Below, in pieces: positions 19,108 through 28,696 of a stretch of 64,000 nucleotides of DNA. The notes below the pieces were generated by a model. It searched no databases, was not told the origin of the DNA, and saw only the letters and a list, made by a program, of their open reading frames with translations. Source of the stretch: Alphaproteobacteria bacterium (GTDB taxonomy: Bacteria; Pseudomonadota; Alphaproteobacteria; UBA9219; RFNS01); contig JBBCGY010000001.1 of NCBI GenBank assembly GCA_037200005.1, forward strand, positions 1,015,812-1,079,811, given 5' to 3'. The position numbers and the translations under genes are program-made. Every line of letters begins with the position of its first letter. The first letter of the stretch is position 1.

Positions 19108-20109
19108 ATGATCAGCGGCTTTGCCTGCCATAATCCCAAGGAAGCCCTGAAGCCCTTGGCCTATGAACCCGGCCCGCTCGGCGACGACGAGGTCGAAGTC
19201 AAGGTGACGCATTGCGGTATCTGCCACAGCGACATTCATCTGATCGATAATGATTGGGGCATCAGCAGCTATCCTTTCATCCCCGGCCATGAAATCGTCG
19301 GCACGATCAGCGCCAAGGGCAAGAATGTCCGCGAGCGCGAAATCGGCCAGCGCGTCGGCATCGGCTGGCAAAGGGCGAGTTGCGGCGCATGCGATATGTG
19401 CCGCGCCGGGCTGGAAAATCTGTGCGCCAAAAGCGCCGCCACCTGCGTCGGCCATCATGGCGGCTTCGCCGAGGCGGCGCGCGCCGACTGGCGCTTCGCC
19501 ATTCCCCTTCCCGACCGGCTGGCCTCCGGGGCCGCCGCGCCTCTCCTATGCGGCGGCGTGACGGTCTATAGCCCGTTTCGCACGCATAATGTCGGCCAAG
19601 GGATGAATGTCGCCGTCGTCGGCATCGGCGGCCTCGGCCATATGGCGCTGCAATTCGCGAGCGCGCGGGGATGCCGCGTCACGGCGCTTTCCACCAGCAA
19701 AAACAAGGAAGCCGAAGCCAAAAGTTTCGGCGCGGAAAAATTCCTGCTCTCGAACGACATGGCAGCCATGCGCGACGCAGCCGACACCATGGATTTCATC
19801 CTGGTCACGGCCAGCGGCGACGTCGACATATCGGCGCTGATGAATCTGCTGAAAACCCGCGGCAAGCTTTGCATCGTCGGCGCCATTCCGACGCCTCTGT
19901 CGGTCCATGCCTTTACGCTGATCGGCGGCGAGAAGAGCATTGTCGGCAGCGCCATCGGCTCGCCCGCCGCGATCAAGGAAATGCTGGAGGTGGCGGCGGC
20001 GAAAAACATCGCCGCCAAAATCGAAACCGCGCCGATGCCGTCGGTCAATGCCGCGCTCGACAAAGTGCGCGCGAATGCCGTGCGGTATAGAATGGTGCTG
20101 GAGAATTGA
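19108..20109 (+). CDS. Zinc-dependent NAD(P) alcohol dehydrogenase
   Basis: 333-residue medium-chain dehydrogenase. Catalytic zinc ligands appear in THCGICHSDIH and PGHEIVG; structural zinc cysteines in SCGACDMCRAGLENLC; nucleotide fold GIGGLGHMALQFA. The YahK/cinnamyl-alcohol type, which reduces a range of aldehydes. Good ribosome site (CAGGAGACC). It ends one base before the sulfurtransferase ATG, so the two are co-transcribed. Confidence 0.88.
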   Translation: MISGFACHNPKEALKPLAYEPGPLGDDEVEVKVTHCGICHSDIHLIDNDWGISSYPFIPGHEIVGTISAKGKNVREREIGQRVGIGWQRASCGACDMCRAGLENLCAKSAATCVGHHGGFAEAARADWRFAIPLPDRLASGAAAPLLCGGVTVYSPFRTHNVGQGMNVAVVGIGGLGHMALQFASARGCRVTALSTSKNKEAEAKSFGAEKFLLSNDMAAMRDAADTMDFILVTASGDVDISALMNLLKTRGKLCIVGAIPTPLSVHAFTLIGGEKSIVGSAIGSPAAIKEMLEVAAAKNIAAKIETAPMPSVNAALDKVRANAVRYRMVLEN

Positions 20110-21012
20110 ATGGGACTGTTCGGGTTTTCCCCTCCCACCCTCCCCTCGCCCCTCGTCGAGCCGGAATGGCTGAAAGCCAATCTGGGACGCGTCAATCTGC
20201 TCGACGCTACCTTCGCCATGCCGGGCAGCGGGCGCAATCCGGCGGCGGAATTTCATGCGCGGCATATTCCGACGGCGCAATTCTTCGATCTGGAAATCGC
20301 CTCCGATCCTGAAACCACGCTGCCGCATATGCTGCCCGCGCCCGAAGCTTTCGCCGATTATATGCGCCAGCTGGGCGTGGACGAACGCAAGCCCACGATC
20401 ATTTATGACGACGGCGCTTATCTCGGTGCGACGAGGCTGTGGTGGATGCTGCGGGTTTTCGGCCATGACAATATCGCGCTGCTGCATGGCGGACTTCCGG
20501 CATGGCAAGCCGCCGGTCATCCGCTTACGGACAAGATCGACCCGCCCGGCAAGGGACGCTTCACCGCCACATTCCGGCCCGAACTGGTCTGGTCGCTCGC
20601 GCAGGTCACGGACAATCTCGAGCATGGCGACACGGTGATGCTCGACGCCCGCGCGTCCGGAAGGTTTCGCGGCGAGCAGCCGGAGCCGCGCCCCGGCCTC
20701 GCGCGCGGCCATATTCCCGGCTCGCTTAATCTTCCTTTCAGCGAGCTTATCGATCCGGCAACGAAGCAGTTATGGCCGGCGGCGCGGCTCAAGGAGATAT
20801 TCACCGGCGCAGGCATTAACTCTGGCGAATCCATCACGGCGACCTGCGGCAGCGGCGTCAGCGCCTGCGTGCTCGCTTTCGGCTTGTTCTTGCTCGGACG
20901 CGGCGACGTGCCGGTCTATGACGGTTCTTGGGCGGAATGGGGCGCGGATAAGGTTAATCCCGTCATGCTCGGGCCGCCGCAAAGGCTTAAAACGCCGATC
21001 CTGGACGATTAA
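20110..21012 (+). CDS. sseA: 3-mercaptopyruvate sulfurtransferase
   Basis: 300 residues with two rhodanese domains. The active-site loop CGSGVSAC (near residue 246) is close to the CGSGVTAC of mercaptopyruvate sulfurtransferases, which pass sulfur to thiols or cyanide. The first domain carries the linker GARFWDL-like segment as IPTAQFFDLE. Follows the alcohol dehydrogenase with no gap. Confidence 0.88.
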   Translation: MGLFGFSPPTLPSPLVEPEWLKANLGRVNLLDATFAMPGSGRNPAAEFHARHIPTAQFFDLEIASDPETTLPHMLPAPEAFADYMRQLGVDERKPTIIYDDGAYLGATRLWWMLRVFGHDNIALLHGGLPAWQAAGHPLTDKIDPPGKGRFTATFRPELVWSLAQVTDNLEHGDTVMLDARASGRFRGEQPEPRPGLARGHIPGSLNLPFSELIDPATKQLWPAARLKEIFTGAGINSGESITATCGSGVSACVLAFGLFLLGRGDVPVYDGSWAEWGADKVNPVMLGPPQRLKTPILDD

Positions 21013-21088
21013 AGCTTTTAGTTTCAAAATTTCTTCGTTATCTTTTCGATGATTTCCAATTCAAAACATTGAACGCGACGAGGGATAT

Positions 21089-22681
21089 ATGGCTATTTAT
21101 TGTGAAGACCCCATCAGCGGGGCAAAACTGCCCGTCGTCTATGATGAATCGAAACCAAATCCCCATCGGCATTTCGTGCCCGGCGGCGCTACCGACAAGG
21201 AAACCGAAGAAGCTTTCGCCCGCGCCCGGCAAGACAGGGCATGGCTGTACGAACAAGAAAAACAAGGCCACCATATAAGGTGGTCGCAGGTCGCGGAAGA
21301 AGAGATGCAGCGCATCATGGAGAAGATGCCTGTATCTATGGGAGGAAACGCCTTGCCACCTCCCTCCGCCCAGCCCCGGGAGCCGTCTTCGCCCCGCCCC
21401 GCCATGTATATTCACGATCCCGTGACCGATAAGTATATTCCCATCGTACGAGAGGGTGAAAACAGCCCCTATCCTTTTTATGTGCGTCCGGACGCCCCGA
21501 TGGAAGCAGTAAGAGCCATGATCCGGATTGGAAAGGAACACGGATTTGAATATGCCCCCTCTCGCTGGGCCGTTTCCATCCAGGAAGGCGAAGCGGGGTT
21601 GCAGCGTCTGGATAAAAACTGGATAAAGCAGCGTCTGGATAAAAACGCGTCTCCCGCCATTCCCAAAGACTGGCAGCGCGTGGCGGGAGAAGAACTCGCT
21701 AACGAGCGCCGGATTTTGACGGCTGCCGCACCCGCGCCTGCTCAGCCAAAAAAGCAGCCGTCTTTCCAGAATACGGCCGAAGAGCAAACCGCGCGCCGGG
21801 CGCAGCAAATGGAAAGAGACATCAACGAGCTGATTCCGGAAACCATAACCGATGCAAGCCTTCAGAAACTTGACAGCTATCTCGCCAAGCGCCCACTCAC
21901 CCCCATCCCCGCGTCCTTTTTTACGAAAAGCGCGGCGCGGGCTTCTCAAGCGAAAGACGCGCACAACCGCGTGGGTTATCGCAAAGTTCTCGATTTGCTG
22001 CTGAAGCATAATCCCGAAGCCGACACCGCTCATATTCTGCGCGGCGCGGGCGGCATCGCCGCCGACGGCAAGAAAGATTGGGACATGCGTCTCGGCGCGG
22101 TCCTGACCATCGGCACGATCTTCAAATGGAACGCCAATTGCCCGCCAGAGACCGAGAATGCGCTGCATCGCATTTCCCGCAATCCCAAAGAGAAGCCCGG
22201 CTTGCGCAATGCCGCCAACGAAGCTTTGGCGACGCGCATGGCCGTCTTGGGGATTACGGAATCGAGCGTGACGCGCAAAGAAGAGACCCAAGAGCGGCTG
22301 AACGAATTTCTGACTCAGCATCCCCAGGCCGCGACGAGAAGCCTCGCCGAGCATATCCTCACGCGCTTCGTGATCGTCAGCAAAGAAGCCGAGCGGCGTC
22401 TGGGGCCGGAAGGCCTGGATTACAAAAGGCCACAGCGCTATCACGGCCTGGTAACGACGGGCATCCTCCTTCGGCATAATGCTTCCGCCGGACAAGGCCC
22501 GATCGTTTCCTCCGAGTTGAGCAGAATTGCGCTCAACGACTACGATGCGGGACTGGCCCATGATGCGACGCAGGCGCTTGCGGCCATGGGCAGGAAGCCC
22601 ATGGCTCCGGCGCAACCGCAACCGACGCGGCTCGAGGCTTTGGCCGCGCGGCCTCGCTACAATAAATTCGATTGGGATTAG
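21089..22681 (+). CDS. Large alpha-helical protein of unknown function
   Basis: 530 residues, cytosolic by appearance. Two N-terminal segments look like repeats: YCEDPISGAKLPVVYDES and YIHDPVTDKYIPIVREGE (about residues 4 and 107), each followed by a His/Pro turn. After a Pro/Gln-rich linker (about 205-235) the C-terminal 290 residues are helical and HEAT-like (TIGTIFKWNAN; TGILLRHNAS). No family recognised. GAGGGATAT precedes the ATG. The gene at 22708 follows in the same direction and shares features. Confidence 0.72.
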   Translation: MAIYCEDPISGAKLPVVYDESKPNPHRHFVPGGATDKETEEAFARARQDRAWLYEQEKQGHHIRWSQVAEEEMQRIMEKMPVSMGGNALPPPSAQPREPSSPRPAMYIHDPVTDKYIPIVREGENSPYPFYVRPDAPMEAVRAMIRIGKEHGFEYAPSRWAVSIQEGEAGLQRLDKNWIKQRLDKNASPAIPKDWQRVAGEELANERRILTAAAPAPAQPKKQPSFQNTAEEQTARRAQQMERDINELIPETITDASLQKLDSYLAKRPLTPIPASFFTKSAARASQAKDAHNRVGYRKVLDLLLKHNPEADTAHILRGAGGIAADGKKDWDMRLGAVLTIGTIFKWNANCPPETENALHRISRNPKEKPGLRNAANEALATRMAVLGITESSVTRKEETQERLNEFLTQHPQAATRSLAEHILTRFVIVSKEAERRLGPEGLDYKRPQRYHGLVTTGILLRHNASAGQGPIVSSELSRIALNDYDAGLAHDATQALAAMGRKPMAPAQPQPTRLEALAARPRYNKFDWD

Positions 22682-22707
22682 GCAACTCGGCAAAAGAACG
22701 GAGGGCC

Positions 22708-23226
22708 ATGACGATGACAGAAGCCGGAACGCCTTCCCCCTCGCCCGACGCGTTGATCGATACCGCCGCGGACACTGCTCTGCCGCTCCAGCCGCGCCTG
22801 AAAGCTTTGACGCAGCTTCGGGAACTTGCCGCGCAAAATGGAGCGGAGATTGCGACGGCGGAACGGATGCAAAGGCTGGAGACCATCAGCAATGACACGG
22901 TTGTCGGCAATGTTAAGTGCTTTCAAACCCTGTGCGCTTTTGTCATTGCGAATCCTGCTAACGCAACGCCGCAGATTAAAGAGAAGCTCAGACGCTATGA
23001 TGTCGTGGATATCCCGTCGCAAGAAACCGTCGATCTTCTCAAGCAGGCGCGAGCCTTATTGCCGAAGAAAAAATACTCGGCCCCAAACGGCCAGCACAAC
23101 TGGCATTATGTCCTCTTTGGCGAAGCCGCCCATATTCTCGCCGAAGGCAAAGAAACGCAACCTCTCGCCGAAAAACGCACTAGAACAGCCCATCGCATGA
23201 TCCATTCCCGCAAATATGAGCGGTAA
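22708..23226 (+). CDS. Helical protein related to its neighbour, unknown
   Basis: 172 residues. The ATG at 22708 is chosen for its strong GGAGGG six bases upstream. The body (PRLKALTQLRELAAQNG; AERMQRLETI; LLKQARALLP) is helical and resembles parts of the 295-residue protein at 1809, suggesting a lineage-specific helical family. No signal, no known domain. About 80 bases lie between its stop and dnaB. Confidence 0.68.
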   Translation: MTMTEAGTPSPSPDALIDTAADTALPLQPRLKALTQLRELAAQNGAEIATAERMQRLETISNDTVVGNVKCFQTLCAFVIANPANATPQIKEKLRRYDVVDIPSQETVDLLKQARALLPKKKYSAPNGQHNWHYVLFGEAAHILAEGKETQPLAEKRTRTAHRMIHSRKYER

Positions 23227-23310
23227 GAGCCCCCGGCCATTTTTATCCCCATAATTAACAGGCTAGTTTTCCACAATCCCATATTCGATAAAACGTGCTA
23301 AAAGCGCCCC

Positions 23311-24819
23311 ATGTCCGAGAATCGCAACATCATCCCAGCCAGTTTCCGCCCTCCCGTTGCCGGGAGCGGTTTCGACAATCTTCGCCGCCCGCCCAACAAT
23401 CTGGAGGTGGAACAGGCGCTGCTGGGCGCGATTTTGATGAACAACGCCGCCTATGAAAAAGTCGGCGAGATGCTGCGCCCGGAGCATTTCTACGATCCGG
23501 CCCATTCCCGGATTTACGCGGCGGTCGAAACGCTCATCAGCCGGGGGCAGATCGCCGATCCGCGCACATTACGCGGCATGTTCGACAACGACCCCGCTTT
23601 GACCGCCGTCGGCGGCGGCAATTACCTGGCCGATCTGGTGACCAGCGTCGTCACCATCATCAACGCCGAGAATTACGCGCAGCTGATCTATGAGCTTTAT
23701 CTGCGGCGGCAGCTGATCGGCCTCGGCGAAGATGTCGTCAATAACGCCTATGACCAGAATGTCGAGCAGCGCGCGTCTGACCAGATAGAATCCGCCGAGC
23801 AAAAACTGTTTCAGCTTTCGCAGACCGGCGAGGCGAAGCGCAGCTATGTCGATCTCAATACGTCGCTGTCGTCCTCGATCCGGCAGGCGGAGATCGCGTT
23901 CCGGCGCGACAGCCATATCACCGGCGTCACCACCGGCCTGCGCGATCTCGATTACAAGCTCGCCGGGCTGCATAAATCCGATCTCATCATTCTGGCCGGA
24001 CGGCCCGCGATGGGCAAGACCGCGCTGGCGACCAATATCGGAATCGCCGCCGCCAAGGCGATGCGGGAAAGCGGCGGCAAGGACGGCGCGGGCGTCGCGT
24101 TCTTCTCGCTGGAAATGTCGTCGGAGCAGGTGGCGATGCGCCTGCTCGCCGAACATACCGGCATTCCGTCGAACGAAATCCGTGCCGGGCGGTTTCAGGC
24201 GGACGATTTCACCAAATTCATGGAGGCCTCGCAGCGGCTGTCCAACATGTCTTTCTATATCGACGACACCCCTGCCATATCGATCGCGGCGCTTCGCACC
24301 CGCGCCCGCCGGATGCAAAGGCTCCATAAGGATATCGGCATGATCATCGTCGATTACCTGCAATTGCTGCATGGCTCGGCGCGGCGCGACGATAACCGCG
24401 TGCTGGAAATTTCCGAAATCACGCGCGGCCTCAAGGCGCTGGCGAAGGAGCTGAACGTGCCGGTCATGGCGCTGTCGCAGCTTTCGCGCAACGTCGAGAA
24501 CCGCGAGGACAAGCGCCCGCAGCTTTCGGACTTGCGCGAATCCGGCTCTATCGAGCAGGATGCCGACGTGGTGATGTTCGTCTATCGCGAAGAATATTAT
24601 CACGCGCAGAACGAGCCGAAGCGGCGCGACAATGAAAGCGACGACGCCTTCAACAATCGTCACCAGCGCTGGCAGGAGCAGGGCGAAAAAGTCCGCAACA
24701 TCGCCCAGATCATCATCGGCAAGAACCGCCATGGCCCCACCGGCACCGTCGCGGCGCATTTCGACGGCCGCTACACGCGCTTCTCCGATCTCGAACAGCG
24801 GTATGACGTGCCGGAGTGA
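23311..24819 (+). CDS. dnaB: Replicative DNA helicase DnaB
   Basis: Hexameric 5'-3' helicase of the replication fork. The 502 residues have the N-terminal primase-interacting domain (LEVEQALLGAILMNN), then the RecA-like domain with Walker A GRPAMGKT, SLEMSSEQVAMRL, the DYLQLL Walker B and SQLSRNVENR arginine region. No intein. The usual alphaproteobacterial neighbours rpsF-rpsR-rplI are replaced upstream by unknown genes; alr follows downstream as usual. Confidence 0.96.
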   Translation: MSENRNIIPASFRPPVAGSGFDNLRRPPNNLEVEQALLGAILMNNAAYEKVGEMLRPEHFYDPAHSRIYAAVETLISRGQIADPRTLRGMFDNDPALTAVGGGNYLADLVTSVVTIINAENYAQLIYELYLRRQLIGLGEDVVNNAYDQNVEQRASDQIESAEQKLFQLSQTGEAKRSYVDLNTSLSSSIRQAEIAFRRDSHITGVTTGLRDLDYKLAGLHKSDLIILAGRPAMGKTALATNIGIAAAKAMRESGGKDGAGVAFFSLEMSSEQVAMRLLAEHTGIPSNEIRAGRFQADDFTKFMEASQRLSNMSFYIDDTPAISIAALRTRARRMQRLHKDIGMIIVDYLQLLHGSARRDDNRVLEISEITRGLKALAKELNVPVMALSQLSRNVENREDKRPQLSDLRESGSIEQDADVVMFVYREEYYHAQNEPKRRDNESDDAFNNRHQRWQEQGEKVRNIAQIIIGKNRHGPTGTVAAHFDGRYTRFSDLEQRYDVPE

Positions 24820-24870
24820 TAAAGTGTTTTTAGAAAATGGGCGCTGCCCCAGTTTTAAGATTGCGTTTGT

Positions 24871-25959
24871 ATGACCCCCGAAACCGGCATCCTGACTATC
24901 GACCTCGCCGCCGTCGCGGCGAATTACCGGCTGCTGGCTGAAAAAGCGCCGGGCAAGCAGATCGCCGCCTCCATCAAGGCCGACGCTTACGGCCTTGGCA
25001 TGACTCGCGTCGCGCCTGTCCTCGCGGAAGCCGGCTGCGGGTTCTTCTATGTCGCCAACATGGCCGAGGCGCTGCCATTGCGCGCAATTCAGCCCGAGGC
25101 AAAAATCGCCGTGCTGCACGGGCTGGAGGCCGGTGATTGGGATACCGTGAGCCGCAACCGGCTGATCCCCGTCCTGCCCCATCTCGGCGCGATCCGCGCA
25201 TGGCGCGACGCGGCGCTGGAGCGGCAGGTCACGGCGCCGGTCATCATCTTTCTCGATACCGGCATGAACCGGCTTGGGCTTGGCCCCGACGATGTCGCGC
25301 AGCTTCTCGACCATCCCGAATGGCTGACCGGGCTTAAGATCGAATTTTGGTTAAGCCACCTCGCATGTTCCGACGAGCCGGAAAATCCCATGAACGCGGC
25401 CCAGCTTGCCGCCCTGACGCAATATCTTATCAAGCTGCCCGCCGCGCCGCTCAGTTTCGCCAATTCCGGCGGCATATTTCTCGGCGCGCAATACCATTTC
25501 GACCAGGTTCGCCCCGGCGCGGCGCTCTACGGCCTCAATCCCACGCCCGATCAGCCCAACCCCATGCGCCCCGTGGTTCGGCTCGAAGCGCCGATTCTCC
25601 AAGTCCGCGACGTGGTGCCGGGCATGACCGCCGGTTATGGCGCGACCTGGCGCAGCAAACGGCTTGGCAAACTGGCCGTCTTGCCTGTAGGTTACGCCGA
25701 TGGTTTAATGCGCTCATTGAGCAATCGGGGACATGTTTCCTTCGGCGGTCATCTGGCGCCGGTTGCCGGGCGGGTATCGATGGATCTTGTCACGGTTGAT
25801 GTCACCGGCGTGCCGGAGCCGCTGCGCCAGATCGGCGCGATGGGCGAGTTGATCGGCGCGGCGCGCGAAGTCGAGACGGTGGCGCGCGAAGCCGGTACGA
25901 TCGGGTACGAAATCCTGACGAGTCTGGGTTCTCGTTATAAGCGGGTTTACAAGGAATGA
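24871..25959 (+). CDS. alr: Alanine racemase
   Basis: Makes D-alanine for peptidoglycan. 362 residues; PLP lysine Lys36 in SIKADAYGLG and the opposite-face catalytic Tyr256 in TAGYGATW are present, as are FLDTGMNRLG and GRVSMDL. The ATG is chosen as first in frame; 51 bases separate it from dnaB. Overlaps mlaE by four bases. Confidence 0.95.
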   Translation: MTPETGILTIDLAAVAANYRLLAEKAPGKQIAASIKADAYGLGMTRVAPVLAEAGCGFFYVANMAEALPLRAIQPEAKIAVLHGLEAGDWDTVSRNRLIPVLPHLGAIRAWRDAALERQVTAPVIIFLDTGMNRLGLGPDDVAQLLDHPEWLTGLKIEFWLSHLACSDEPENPMNAAQLAALTQYLIKLPAAPLSFANSGGIFLGAQYHFDQVRPGAALYGLNPTPDQPNPMRPVVRLEAPILQVRDVVPGMTAGYGATWRSKRLGKLAVLPVGYADGLMRSLSNRGHVSFGGHLAPVAGRVSMDLVTVDVTGVPEPLRQIGAMGELIGAAREVETVAREAGTIGYEILTSLGSRYKRVYKE

Positions 25960-26744
25960 TGACATTCACGAATAATCCCCTCGCGCTGCTCGGTCGCAGC
26001 TCCGTCGAATTCCTTCAATCGACCGGACGGTTCGGCGCTTTTCTGGCCGTATCCGTCAGCCATGTGCTGCGCCCGCCCTATCATGGGCGGCAGATTGTCC
26101 GGCAGCTCATCGATATCGGCTATTATTCCCTGCCCGTGGTGGGATTAACGACCCTGTTCGCGGGCATGGTGCTTGCGCTGCAAAGCTATACCGGCTTCGC
26201 GCGCTTCAATGCCGAAAGCGCGATCGCCAATGTCGTGGTGCTTTCCATCACGCGCGAGCTTGGGCCGGTCATGGCCGGGCTGATGGTGGCGGGCCGGATC
26301 GGCGCGGCCATCGCCGCCGAGATCGGCACGATGCGCGTCACCGAACAGATCGACGCGCTGTCCACACTCTCGGCCAATCCGCACAAATATCTGATCGCGC
26401 CGCGCCTGATCGCCGGAACCCTGATGCTGCCCCTGCTGGTGCTGGTCGGCGACATCATCGGCGTCTTCGGCGGCTTTCTGGTCAGCGTGTACCGCCTCGA
26501 TTTCAATGCCGCCACCTATCTGCGCCAAAGCTGGGATTTCGTGGAATTCATGGATGTGTTCTCCGGCCTGGTCAAAGCGGCGGTGTTCGGCTTCATCATC
26601 ACGCTGATGGGCTGCTATCATGGATTCAACTCGCGCGGCGGGGCGCAAGGCGTCGGCGCGGCGACCACGAACGCCGTGGTTTCCGCCTCGATCATGATCC
26701 TGATCGCCAACTATATCCTCACCGGCGTATTCTTTTCCAAATAG
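25956..26744 (+). CDS. mlaE: Phospholipid-transport ABC permease MlaE
   Basis: 262-residue membrane protein of the Mla system that moves phospholipids between the inner and outer membranes. About five hydrophobic helices; family blocks VVVLSITRELGPVMAGLMVAG and ARIGAAIAAEIGTM are seen in near form (REVGPVM/ GRIGAAIAAEIGTMRV). Directly followed by mlaF. The binding protein mlaD is not adjacent. Confidence 0.92.
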   Translation: MMTFTNNPLALLGRSSVEFLQSTGRFGAFLAVSVSHVLRPPYHGRQIVRQLIDIGYYSLPVVGLTTLFAGMVLALQSYTGFARFNAESAIANVVVLSITRELGPVMAGLMVAGRIGAAIAAEIGTMRVTEQIDALSTLSANPHKYLIAPRLIAGTLMLPLLVLVGDIIGVFGGFLVSVYRLDFNAATYLRQSWDFVEFMDVFSGLVKAAVFGFIITLMGCYHGFNSRGGAQGVGAATTNAVVSASIMILIANYILTGVFFSK

Positions 26745-26748
26745 AGCC

Positions 26749-27528
26749 ATGAACGCAGCATCGCCAAAAATAGAACTCAAGGATGTCAAAAAATCCTTCG
26801 GCTCCAAAAAGGTGCTGAACGGCATCGATCTTGCCGTGGCGCCCGGCGAGTCTCTCGTCATCATCGGCGGCTCGGGCACCGGAAAATCGGTCACGCTGAA
26901 ATGCATCCTCGGCCTCCTGCGCCCCGATAGCGGCAGCATCGCCGTCGACGGCGAGAAGACGACACGGCTTTTCGGCAAGGCGCGAGACAAGCATATGAGC
27001 AAATTCGGCATGCTGTTCCAGGGATCGGCGCTGTTCGACTCCCTGCGCGTATGGGAGAATGTCGCCTTCAAGCTGGTCCAGGAACAGCGCGTGAAGGGCC
27101 AGGAAGCTCACGATCTCGCCGTCGAGAAACTGGCCGCCGTCGGCCTCGGCGCGGAAGTCGCCGACCTGTTTCCCGCCGAACTTTCCGGCGGCATGCAAAA
27201 GCGCGTGGCGCTCGCGAGAGCCATCGCGTCGAAGCCGGAGATTATCTTCTTCGACGAGCCGACCACCGGCCTCGACCCGATCATGGCCGATGTCATCAAC
27301 GACCTGATTGTCAAATGCGTGCGCGACCTCGGCGCGACTGCCTTGTCGATCACCCATGACATGGCCAGCGCCCGCAAAATCGCCGACCGCATCGCCATGC
27401 TCTATGAGGGCAAAATCATCTGGCAGGGGCCGCGCTCGGAAATCGACAATTCCGGCAATGAATATGTCGATCAATTCATTCACGGCCGCGCCGACGGGCC
27501 GATTAAGATGCAGGTCAAGAGACTGTAA
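26749..27528 (+). CDS. mlaF: Phospholipid-transport ABC ATPase MlaF
   Basis: 259-residue ATPase. Walker A GGSGTGKS (40-47), signature LSGGMQKR, Walker B IIFFDEPTTGLDP and the H-loop SITHDMAS are all present. The signature with GGMQKR rather than GGQRQR is typical of MlaF. Four bases after mlaE, clearly one unit. Confidence 0.93.
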   Translation: MNAASPKIELKDVKKSFGSKKVLNGIDLAVAPGESLVIIGGSGTGKSVTLKCILGLLRPDSGSIAVDGEKTTRLFGKARDKHMSKFGMLFQGSALFDSLRVWENVAFKLVQEQRVKGQEAHDLAVEKLAAVGLGAEVADLFPAELSGGMQKRVALARAIASKPEIIFFDEPTTGLDPIMADVINDLIVKCVRDLGATALSITHDMASARKIADRIAMLYEGKIIWQGPRSEIDNSGNEYVDQFIHGRADGPIKMQVKRL

Positions 27529-27665
27529 GGCCTCGCGAATTATTAACAAAACCTTACCTCCGCATATTCGCACTGCTAAAATTAAGCAGGAATTAGTTTC
27601 ATCCAGGCTATGGTATAATTGAATTTCAAACGTGATTGATTGTGCGGCATGCCGGAGGACTGGCA

Positions 27666-28670
27666 ATGACAAAATACAGCACGATGGGCCGGACGGCTTT
27701 TGAAAGCCCCTCTGCGCTTAGCCCGCTTTCCATCGAAGGCCGCAGCCTCGATCCTCAATCCATGGCGCTGCATATCGCCCATCTGCACGACCATTACGCG
27801 TCGAGGCCCGTCGCCGAATTGCAGAGAGATATCACCAAGGCCGCCGGAATCGACATGGCGGGACAGGGGCAGGACTCCGCCCTGGCGCGCGCCGGTCAGG
27901 AAATCGCCCAAACCCTGGACACACAAGCGGCGGCGACGCCACTTAACAAGAATCCTTATCACGATGTCCAGCATCACAGGGAAGTGATGATCAATGAATT
28001 CGTCTGCAGGCAAATCACCGACAAGCTGACCGGCCAGAAATCCTCGAAGGAAGATTACGCCGCGGGCACGACCTTGGCGGCGGGACATGACAACGGGCAT
28101 CCTGGCGGCTCGAACGATTTTCCGTTTCAATTCGAGGAGATGGCTTTCAAAACCATGAAGCCCGTTCTCGACAAGCATGGCGTGAGCCCGAAAAATCAGG
28201 ACAAGGTGCATATCGGCGTGCTGTCGACCGACCCGATCAACAAGAAACTACTGGATGCCGATCCGCGCTATGACGCGCAGGCCCGCCACGACGCCCAAAT
28301 TCTCGGCGCGGCGGATGTGCTGGGCAGCCTGGCCGTCACCATCGACAAGGCTCACAAGGCCACGCATAATTTCGCGGACGAGCTGGAGGCTCGCGGCAAG
28401 GCCCCCATCGACAGCGAAAAATATCAAAGCTTCGCCACCCACGCGAAGCTCGGCCCGCCCGCGCTCGACGCTTTCTGGCAGCCGCAAAGGGAAAAAGTGA
28501 CGCAGGGAGTCTTGCGCCAACTCAAGGCTGAAGAAGCGGCCAAGCCGGTCGCAGCGCAAGCGGCAACTCAGGACGCGCCGCCGCCCGCAAGCGCGAGAAA
28601 CAATTCGCCCCCGGCATCCAACCGGACGCCGCCTTCATCGCGCAAAAATTTGCCCAACGCGACGATGTAA
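27666..28670 (+). CDS. HD-type protein with class I cyclic nucleotide phosphodiesterase-like ligands
   Basis: 334 residues. YHDVQHH (His99, His103), GHDNGHPGGSN (His141, Asp142) and GAADVLGSL (Asp217) reproduce in order the acid histidine and metal ligands of eukaryotic PDE catalytic domains (YHN..H, HDxDHPG..N, ADL). The signature pattern fits except for Asn at its third position. The C-terminal 60 residues are a low-complexity Pro/Ser/Asn tail. The ATG at 27666 has GGAGGA upstream. Cyclic nucleotide hydrolysis is an inference; a Q/N nucleotide-recognition residue is not evident. Confidence 0.7.
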   Translation: MTKYSTMGRTAFESPSALSPLSIEGRSLDPQSMALHIAHLHDHYASRPVAELQRDITKAAGIDMAGQGQDSALARAGQEIAQTLDTQAAATPLNKNPYHDVQHHREVMINEFVCRQITDKLTGQKSSKEDYAAGTTLAAGHDNGHPGGSNDFPFQFEEMAFKTMKPVLDKHGVSPKNQDKVHIGVLSTDPINKKLLDADPRYDAQARHDAQILGAADVLGSLAVTIDKAHKATHNFADELEARGKAPIDSEKYQSFATHAKLGPPALDAFWQPQREKVTQGVLRQLKAEEAAKPVAAQAATQDAPPPASARNNSPPASNRTPPSSRKNLPNATM

Positions 28671-28696
28671 AGTGGTTTTGCCGAGCTTTTTTAGCT

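Noticed and set aside
21038-22693. 551-codon open frame opposite the helical protein at 21089
   Set aside because: The plus-strand frame has a ribosome site, ordered helices and a similar neighbour; the minus frame has none of these.
23569-25314. 581-codon open frame opposite dnaB and alr
   Set aside because: Antisense to two conserved enzymes, His/Arg/Asp-rich composition typical of reversed coding sequence.
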